Assembly: GCA_947650285.1 (NCBI GenBank)
Contig: CANTFL010000810.1
Location: forward strand, 288,845-352,844
Reading direction: 5' to 3'
From: Hyaloperonospora brassicae
Lineage: Eukaryota > Oomycota > Peronosporomycetes > Peronosporales > Peronosporaceae
Length of the DNA stretch: 64,000 bases
Part shown: positions 56,901 through 64,000 of the stretch, in pieces
How the letters are laid out: the number at the start of each line of letters is the position of its first letter
Position numbering within the stretch: position 1 is the first letter of the stretch
Translations under genes and position numbers: made by a program
Notes under the pieces: model-generated
What the model saw: the letters and a program-made list of their open reading frames with translations, nothing else
Told to the model about the DNA's origin: nothing
Database searches by the model: none

Positions 56901-58643
56901 TTTGTTTTGATGCATCAATAATTCGCTCATTCATTGATTATATACTGCTCTCAACTACACGACTTTGTAGCATATCGCTTGCGTACGCGTGGCTTTATAC
57001 AGTCTTGGACGGCCGATGTTAGTGACTAGGCTAATGCGTGACACCTAATACATTGTCTCCGTATTGGGAGCATGTATACAGACAAGTGATACCATATCTG
57101 CACATCCACCTATACAAGATATCAAATCGACGCACCTTGTCGAACATGAACCGTGCGACCTGCACAGCTGGCGAACAGCTATCCGACACCAAGACAAAAG
57201 TGCTAGCGAATACTATCACCTATACACGCTCACGAAAAGCTTCGTTCCATGACGTCGCTCTGTTTTGCACATAATATTTGAGCCTCTTGAAGCCGAAAAG
57301 GAGCGCCCTATCTGACCGCCAGATGGACAGAATTCTATTGTAACGAATTATGTCACACTTGTACCCGATCACAGCGCAAGCGACTTACACTGATGGCGGT
57401 TTATACGCTAGCTCATTCGATACATCACGTGCAGTTTGGGAAGGAAGCGATCAATTCAAGAGGCGATAATGATAAAGGGCAAAAGGAACCGTATTCAATG
57501 CAGTTTATCGGATCAATCTGTATTACGTGTTGAACTAATATCGCTGCAAACACTGTTCAAACATGTACTATACGCATCTGCTTATCACGCTTGTCCAATC
57601 CTTACTCGTAAAAAGTAGGTGAAGACCACGGCCTTCATCGACCCATTTGCAGATGTCATCCTCCGTTGACTAATTTTTATCTCGTAAGATAAATAGCTAC
57701 AGAACTAGATCGAATATTACCAACGAAGTGAAAGTGAAAGGCTTTTTAGGTTGTTGCTCACCAGTCAAATATTCACATTCACACTGCTGTATTGCCAACA
57801 TCATGCTAAGGAACCTTGATACTCCTATAAAACCTGGAGCTCTCTTTTTCGACAAATTATCGGTCGGTATGGCGTGGAATAAGACTCCTTGGGCGACTGA
57901 CGTTGTCGTAAAATTGGATATTCGCGTTCAGCTAACGCAGTGAGTTAACATGTGTCACGCCTTAACACATGAAACGCTACGATATGCCGTGTTATACGCC
58001 TCTCATTGCGCAGCGTTGTCCGGCTCACCCATCCGTGACTTTTCTGAATGAAACACGTTCTACACCAAGTCCGATTCCAAAGGTCCTGCGTTCGCGTCGT
58101 ATTGAGAAAGTGTCGATGCTGGCTTCGTCTCTGCTGTGACGGTATCCCGCGAGCTTGGCAAATAACACTTTGGAGAAAGCCACCAGCACTTCACGTGTGC
58201 GCCTCCATTCGCCTGTCAACTGAAGAACGAACGTCTTCGCTCGCGCGTGCTGTCAGGTAGATCCATCAAGTGTGAGGAGGGTTTCTCTTTTACGGCGACA
58301 GACCGGCGATACAAGACATCCATGACTATCAAGACATTCCGCATGAATGCGCGTCACAACTTGAGATCCTCAAGGCCATTTGCCTGATACGAAGTGACTA
58401 CGAGCGCTGGTGCGCTGCCATAAGGTCATGGTGGTGATGGCATCGGACCGGTGCAGCAGTGGCACTCTGTTGGCTTGGACGAGATGAAGTGAGAGCGCTG
58501 CTCTCTTCTCGTATCGCTCTATACAGGGCGGTGAAACGAGAATGTGTGTTAGTTATCCCGTGCACATTGCTCTGAGTCTGCCGAACCCACTAGTAGAAAC
58601 GACGCGCAATAGGTTGATCATAGCGAGAGTACATAGTTGTGAA
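53974..58643. other. gene-poor stretch, nothing supported
   Basis: Short frames only over 4.7 kb. Two palindromic fragments resembling the LTR termini of the retroelements here (TGTAACCCTGTTACA at 55158-55172 and GTAACGCCATTAC at 55249-55261) hint at decayed LTR sequence. A nested stem at 56258-56332 is described in the findings. Confidence 0.4.
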
Positions 58644-58763
58644 GTTGCCCGACAGGTTGCGCGTCGTCCAGCACCAACGCGCTGAAGACAAAGTCGCCTG
58701 ACAGATCGCGCGTCGTCCAGCCGCAAAGGCTGACGACAAAGTTGTCCGGTAGATCGCCCGTCG
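58644..58763. repeat. 48/49-bp tandem repeat, about 2.5 copies
   Basis: The units are 58644-58692, 58693-58740 and a partial 58741-58763. They share the pattern GCCYGACAGRTYGCGCGTCG, then TCCAGC, then CTGAMGACAAAG. The first two units differ at about a quarter of positions, so the array is old. No coding frame spans it. Confidence 0.75.
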
Positions 58764-60445
58764 TTTTCAAGCCAATAGTGGAGTCAACTAACAATCGGAG
58801 CTTCTAGCATGTACCGAAGTAGTGGTGTGGTGCTTACCAATGTACTCGCACGGAAACAGGTTCACGAGGTCGCGACATTTACCGATGTACAGATACACAA
58901 CGCCATGCTGATTGCCTAAACGCGTGACGCTATCAATTCAGCACGATCCCACGGACGCCACAACTACGTTCGATCTTGTATGACAACACTGGCATAGCGA
59001 GCCACACTTCGACAGTTCGAAGCAGTCGGTACTCACCTTGGTGCTCCAGTCGCCGCCAAGTCCGAAAACTCGTTCCTTTAGCGTGACGTTGTCGCGCACT
59101 CATCCTATGAGTCATTTTCAAGCCATACATGGCAAGCAACCGTCAGCGCATCGACCCGGATGGATCAATATCGGCGACCTGCTCAACGAAGCAAGACTTA
59201 CTTGTAAGTCACGTACACCTAAGAGTGTGGACAGTTACGCTGTCGTGTCTGCGGGATCCGCGGCCGTTTCGGGCAATTGGGCTACAACTGATGACAGGTT
59301 ACGTTTCGCAAACAGTGCATCGCGACTGCCGTAGAGGGAATCCAGCAGTTGAACACGCTCAGATGGAACAGGAGGGCCTCGCTTGTTACGATCGCTATAA
59401 AAAGAGCTCGAAGGTCAACGGCGCACGCAAAAGTGCTTGAAGCTCTCGTGTGGTCGAGAGAGAAAGGAGCTTAGGACTGTTAGCATCGAGCTCGCGTCAT
59501 TTCAAAGAGCAAATCTTATAGAGAGTCAGGCCTTTCCAACACCGTCGTCGTACCAGGCTCGGGTCATATGGTAAAGTAGGCTCCCGTTTACAAATCCAAA
59601 CGTAAGACGGGAGTCACGCTCCAAACAGATACATTCGCGACATGATCCGTTACCCCCGCAGTGTACGGATGACGGCGGGAATGAGAGAAAAAAGGACCGT
59701 GAACCCAAAGTCGTGTAGCATTGGTTGGACTGTGGACATCAGAGAGTCTGTCACCAGCTTTTGGGCTCTGTCATGTCACATTGCAGCTTCTACGAGGATA
59801 CAACCGACGCGTTGCAACCGAAACCTCTACTTCAGCCATTTGCAGTCGTCCTGTCAAGACCAAAATCTGGGCGGACCACATGCCATTTCGTCAAGCGTTT
59901 CCCTGTCGGCGATCGTGCCTGCGCAAAAAGGTGCTTGCACATCACTCCTGGAGGGTTTTGGCGCTGAGCAAGAAACTCATTCAGGTAAGATGTTTACTGC
60001 CGCTCCTGGGCCAAGTTGATGGGCAAAGCACCTCGGAATATTCTGCACCGATTCTTCGCGCGCCGCATGGTAGAACATAACCGTGTATTGCTAACGATGA
60101 CGCAGCTTTCGCCCATGTTCCATGAAGAGATTGATTGTGTCGGTCATAACCTGGACTGATCCAAACCTTGCACTTGCAAACGTACATGAATTATCAAATC
60201 CCATCCGCTTTGCGATCAGATAGTCTTGGCTTCGTGGCTTTGCTTTTGCTGAGCCCTTGGAGACAGGAACGAGGCCTCTCAGCAGATCCGCTTTCTCTGT
60301 ATGACGATGCGTCACATTGAACGAGCGTCGGCGGGACTTGGTCTCGCTGAATCGAACCGTCATTTCCCAACAAGCGTCGCAGTGCACAAGACCACAGCAT
60401 TTCCCTTCCCGACCCTCTCGCAGTTGTTTGCACATTCGCTTCGTC
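58764..60445. other. no supported gene
   Basis: Several frames of 60-170 codons overlap on both strands without domain features. The right end is the 5' flank of the effector candidate. Confidence 0.4.
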
Positions 60446-60862
60446 ATGCGCTTCCAAGAGTCGTTTCTGCTCCTGCTGGTCATCGGTGTTGGTTGTTACG
60501 GCACCAACGCAGAGACCGAAGCCAGTATGCTGTCCGACCCGAAGACCGAAGCCAGTGCGCTGCTTGACCCAAAGACCAAAGCCAGTATGCTGCCCGACAC
60601 GCACCTGCGACCGAATCGAGCGCATGCCGCTGATGACCGCCGTTTTCACGAAGGGAAGGTACACGCATCCAACGTTGCGGGAGTGCATGAGGAGAGGAAT
60701 GTCCCCTCGTTCAAGCAAGTGTTCGGCGTTATTCCAACGGGTCTTGGGGGCTCTTCGTTTGCCCGAGGCTCAAAGAAACTGCTTCTGTTTCCTGTGAAGG
60801 CACTCCGTCGTGCTTACCATAAGGGGGTGGGTACGATGGCCGGCGACAAGCGATACATGTAG
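60446..60862 (+). CDS. secreted RXLR-like effector candidate (138 aa)
   Basis: The N-terminus is a strong signal peptide (MRFQESFLLLLVIGVGCYGTNA, cleavage likely after Ala 22). Next comes a 10-residue tandem repeat in three units (24-33, 34-43, 44-53; pattern TEASMLSDPK). Then follows a basic segment (LRPNRAHAADDRRF) where an RXLR motif would sit but only degenerate LRPNR is present, and a clear EER (82-84, in HEERNVPSF). The C-terminal half (about 85-138) has a PSFKQVF start, a Gly-rich middle and a basic tail, with no recognised WY/LWY motif. The layout signal peptide, degenerate RXLR, dEER within 100 residues, short effector domain is typical of Phytophthora and downy-mildew effectors delivered into plant cells. 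The upstream in-frame extension lacks signal-peptide character, so the ATG at 60446 is preferred. Isolated in TE-rich DNA. Confidence 0.68.
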   Translation: MRFQESFLLLLVIGVGCYGTNAETEASMLSDPKTEASALLDPKTKASMLPDTHLRPNRAHAADDRRFHEGKVHASNVAGVHEERNVPSFKQVFGVIPTGLGGSSFARGSKKLLLFPVKALRRAYHKGVGTMAGDKRYM

Positions 60863-61976
60863 AGAGCGATGCACGGCCATCAGGGCAAGTCACGTCTCAG
60901 ATGACGTGCCCTCAAGGATAGAGCTCTAATGGAGTGCAACTTGGTGACCCTTTCCTGGCGGGCGTGACTTGATCGACCGTACGAGATATGACGATAGTTT
61001 CTTACGCTACCTTCGATATGTAGACACATTCAGCACCTCTTCATCGTCGCATCGAGTGTGCCCTCCGTGCTGGGGTAAGGGACTTCAATGTTGCAGCAAA
61101 GGCAAGTTACTTCATATGACGTAGGTCGATTCCGCCGTAGATGGTATGGCAGACATTCGTTTGTGTCGATTGCGTCGATCTACTAATTCCGACTGAGATT
61201 AAATCAAATAAAAAAACCCAGTAAATGTTGGTGTCTTGTGAGATCACCTCGATCGACCTGCTGTCCTTTGTTTGTAGCTTGGGTGGATATGGCGAAAGCG
61301 GCACAGCGATACGCTTCTTTGACAATTTGCACCGGGCTTATCGGGATCGCGCAATGAAGTAAGAGCAAGCTGGAGCACTCTTCGTTTGTTTTTATAATGA
61401 GTGTTGCGTGCTGTCGGTCCCGTTTCAAAGTCGTTTCCATGCAAGATAAGTGTTATGTCTATGATCTTGTCAACACACTAGCCTATCTGCAGGGTCTGTA
61501 GAGGCACATTATTTACCGCTTTTTCTTTCTGTAGTCGAGCAGAACTTCTGCACCGTTTACATTGGGAATGTGATGAGTCGCTGGTCATATCAATCGATAT
61601 TGCATACGCATGTACCTGAATGAAACCTCCGGTCTCGTAGACGTTTGTTTCTGCATGAACAGATCACTCTGTCGGTGCTGCTTGTTCCAACTTATTTGCC
61701 TCATCGATACAGGTGAACATTTACGTTGCATCTGCGTCACTCATCTGCACCGGCCCTGGCGAATGCCATCCCCGTGGCTTGAGCATTTATCATTCTGGAG
61801 TCAACTCAGGGCTCCATCTGCTTTTTGCCGCTGCCATGACGACCCCGAGGAGCTCTTCAAGTAGAAAGACGGAGTATCATCGATTATCGTGCTGTTTGCT
61901 TTTACAAGTACATGAACCTTACATAATCCTATTCGGACTTGCCAAGATAAGCATTCTATTTGAGATCGCCTGACTA
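60863..61976. other. intergenic, no supported gene
   Basis: No frame with domain features and no clear repeat. Confidence 0.4.
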
Positions 61977-62077
61977 GATGTGTATCGCCGAGTTACCTCG
62001 CCACTCGAGAGGTAACACGGCGATTCACATCAAATGAAGGAAATGTTCCGTCCTGTCCGTATCGCGGATACGACAGG
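61977..62077. repeat. two adjacent hairpins, candidate LTR or structured regulatory region
   Basis: 61977-62031 is a 55-base inverted repeat: arms GATGTGTATCGCCGAGTTACCTC and its complement with three symmetric single mismatches, and a 7-base loop. 62052-62077 is a second hairpin, CCTGTC-CGTATC-GCG-GATACG-ACAGG. A TATATA box lies 110 bp further on (about 62177-62182). Confidence 0.65.
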
Positions 62078-63290
62078 GCAGATGTGCCATTTGCGAAGAC
62101 GGAGTAATGAGCACGAGCTCTGTCGCCGTATTCGCTGATCTCGTGTGGATTTGCCTTGTGCTGGGGGCGCTAGCACATATATAGGCGCGCTTGCCCAGCA
62201 CTTTTCCTTGCCGGCAAGTAGCGACTTTACGTTGGGTGACTAAAGTAGAGCCGCGCAGGGCGTATATGGAAGTACGAGAAGGCACTCTTTTCCTGCCCAA
62301 TTGCATCACGATGATAAACTTGTTCTCTAGATAAATACTGCACTACTATTGTAAAATGCCCACTGACGCATTATGCTTAGATATTCTTTGTTACAAGGAT
62401 TGTGACTAGATGGTGGGTCGCTAGAATTGTTCCCTTGCACACAATAAGGCAATCTCATGCCCTCGAAACACAAAGTGTGGATCCCGAATTGCCGTTAGTA
62501 CGGAAATTGGCAGGGAGCATGTGATCTGCATCGAGTTGGCGTCAGAAATGCACGGTACTAAACGCCTGGTTCCATCATCAACAACCAAAATCTACGCCGC
62601 GGCCAAACACATGCGTCGTACTCGATTCACCAATGTCGCTTCATAGGCCCGTACGCGATGCGAGCAAGCAGGAAAGAACAGGAAGGGATGTAATATTTGG
62701 CAAATCGATTTCAAGTGTGCATTTAAGATGATGACCATTTTCGCGGTCGTGAGTTGTTGAACCCGGCATACGCATCCCAAATGTAATATGTTTTGGAAAG
62801 GTGCATCAATGCTGACGACAGTGCAAGTGAATAGATCCTAATATCAATAGTTCATGGAGGTTGCAAGCGGAATGACACGGTTAACTAGAGGGAAAAGGAC
62901 CCGACGCCAAATTTTCAAATTTTGTCACCTCCTATCTTGCTTCAACAAGACGATAAAATTATCGATTTCGTTTCTCTAGTAAATGTTACCTGCGAGCACG
63001 GCTAGTATGCCTAAACTTGTATACTACTGTGATGTGTGTACTGGTAAAGATGAAGCGTTTACATTCATGTCTCACATGTCTGAAAAGATTTCTCGATTCC
63101 TTCATGTCACAGATCTGTGAAGGTAATTAGTCTGTATATGAATCTATATGATGGAAACATATTACAGGATCCTTGTTTGTAGATCGCATGTGAAAAATTT
63201 GTAGTTTAGTTTGTCTCGGCCCATCTTTTCACAACCGTAAGACTATACAGTACGTAAATGAACATTAAATCGACGGTCAGTGTCCTAATT
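62078..63290. other. intergenic, no supported gene
   Basis: Short frames only. The first 250 bases have a TATATA box flanked by GC-rich sequence and may be the remainder of an LTR-like element whose left part is the hairpin pair at 61977-62077. Confidence 0.35.
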
Positions 63291-63407
63291 TTAATTTATT
63301 TCCATGCTTAACAGTAAAAGGGCCACTTTTTGAATTGGCCCTTTAAAAAGTGACCCTTTTACTGTTTCAAGTGGCCCTTTTATTGTCAGGCACGGAAATA
63401 GAATTAA
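63291..63407. repeat. nested double inverted repeat, MITE-like
   Basis: Outer arms are 63291-63327 and 63369-63407 (about 85 percent complementary). Inner arms are 63311-63331 and 63345-63365 (20 of 21 complementary). The motif AAAAGGGYCACTT occurs once forward and twice inverted. Non-coding. Confidence 0.8.
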
Positions 63408-63699
63408 GTTTGAAAATGCTTATCAGGCCTGGTATTTCCTGTAGGGACCACAAATTGCATTTAATTGTTAGTCAGAGATGACTAATGATGTGTAACATGT
63501 TTGTTTTGCTCATTCTTCTGGATGATCGACGCGCGTCTCAGAACGCAATTTTAAATCTTGATCATTTAGTCGTAATTGCAATCCCACCGGAGCTACTATA
63601 ATTTCTATTATAAATGTACCTATATACAAGCTGGTCAGTGTAGAAACATATATCTTACCTTGTTTTTGACTTCACTTTTGAGCACGATGAAGCCTATTT

Positions 63700-64000
63700 T
63701 GTAACGGGGCAGCCCGTTACATGAAATTGTCACTTTAAGGAAAGTGACAATAAAGAATATAAAGATGGATATTCTTTAAAACAATATCACCAAAGTGGTG
63801 ATATTGAAGGGTCGACCAAAGGGTCTGTTCATTGGTTGATATCGTGATGATATCAACCCACCAATCGCCGCAAGACGCGCGCAATGAGTGGTGACGAGAC
63901 GTCACCATACATGCAGTTATATTAGTATAATTGAATTAAGTCAAACGAAGAGACAGTAGTTTAAAGACTTAATTTATTAATATAACAGTTCTACTTTTAC
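63700..64000 (-). repeat. hairpin-rich LTR, second copy, cut by the window edge
   Basis: It begins TGTAACGGGGCAGCCCGTTACA and is the reverse complement of the right part of 29701-30142. The same series of stem-loops appears in the same order: 63700-63721, 63726-63751, 63753-63776, 63782-63806, 63834-63858, 63889-63907, and a long arm pair 63934-63942/63966-63974. Whether it is a solo LTR or the edge of a full element cannot be seen. Confidence 0.85.

Noticed and set aside
1..64000. CRISPR arrays, bacterial operons, riboswitches
   Set aside because: Spliceosomal introns, U2 snRNA and LTR elements make this eukaryotic nuclear DNA; no regular spacer-repeat pattern was seen.

Overview
The window looks like nuclear DNA of a plant-pathogenic oomycete (Peronosporales: Phytophthora or downy-mildew type). 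The basis is short GT-AG introns (58-98 nt, with branch-point-like CTAAC or TGAC sequences), compact GC-rich genes in tight pairs, degraded Ty3/gypsy and Ty1/copia retrotransposons between them, and one small secreted protein of RXLR-like effector layout. The species call is inference; no search was run.

Layout. 1-2510 holds a decayed gene on the minus strand. 2511-10092 is a complete but dead Ty3/gypsy element on the minus strand with about 482-bp LTRs. 10093-14254 has no gene that I can support. 14255-18796 is a gene island: dynein light chain LC8, a ZFAND2/AIRAP-like AN1 zinc-finger protein with a CaaX tail, mitochondrial ribosomal protein bL35m (one intron), and a three-exon protein with a possible C1q/TNF-like C-terminus. 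21079-21240 is a U2 snRNA gene. 22414-22904 is a diverged solo LTR of the gypsy family. 25147-30167 is a decayed Ty1/copia element whose right LTR carries a nested solo LTR of a third, hairpin-rich family.

32660-44301 is the main gene island: a PH-domain protein, a UFSP2-type UFM1 protease, a multi-pass LtaS-like sulfatase-fold membrane enzyme, a small one-pass membrane protein, and a PX-GOLD-coiled-coil protein. A copia relic follows near 45.1-45.9 kb. 48619-53973 holds a p115/Uso1-like vesicle tether and, convergent to it, a stand-alone NPC1 N-terminal-domain membrane protein. 54-64 kb is gene-poor: a 48-bp tandem repeat, an RXLR-like effector candidate, two inverted-repeat clusters, and at the right edge the start of a second copy of the hairpin-rich LTR.

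The genes do not form one pathway. Membrane traffic and lipid handling recur (p115, PX-GOLD, PH, NPC1-N, LtaS-like enzyme), as does ubiquitin-type proteostasis (ZFAND2, UFSP2). Exon joins were inferred by eye from reading frame, splice signals and protein continuity. The least explained signal is the hairpin-rich LTR family at 29701-30142 and 63700-64000.
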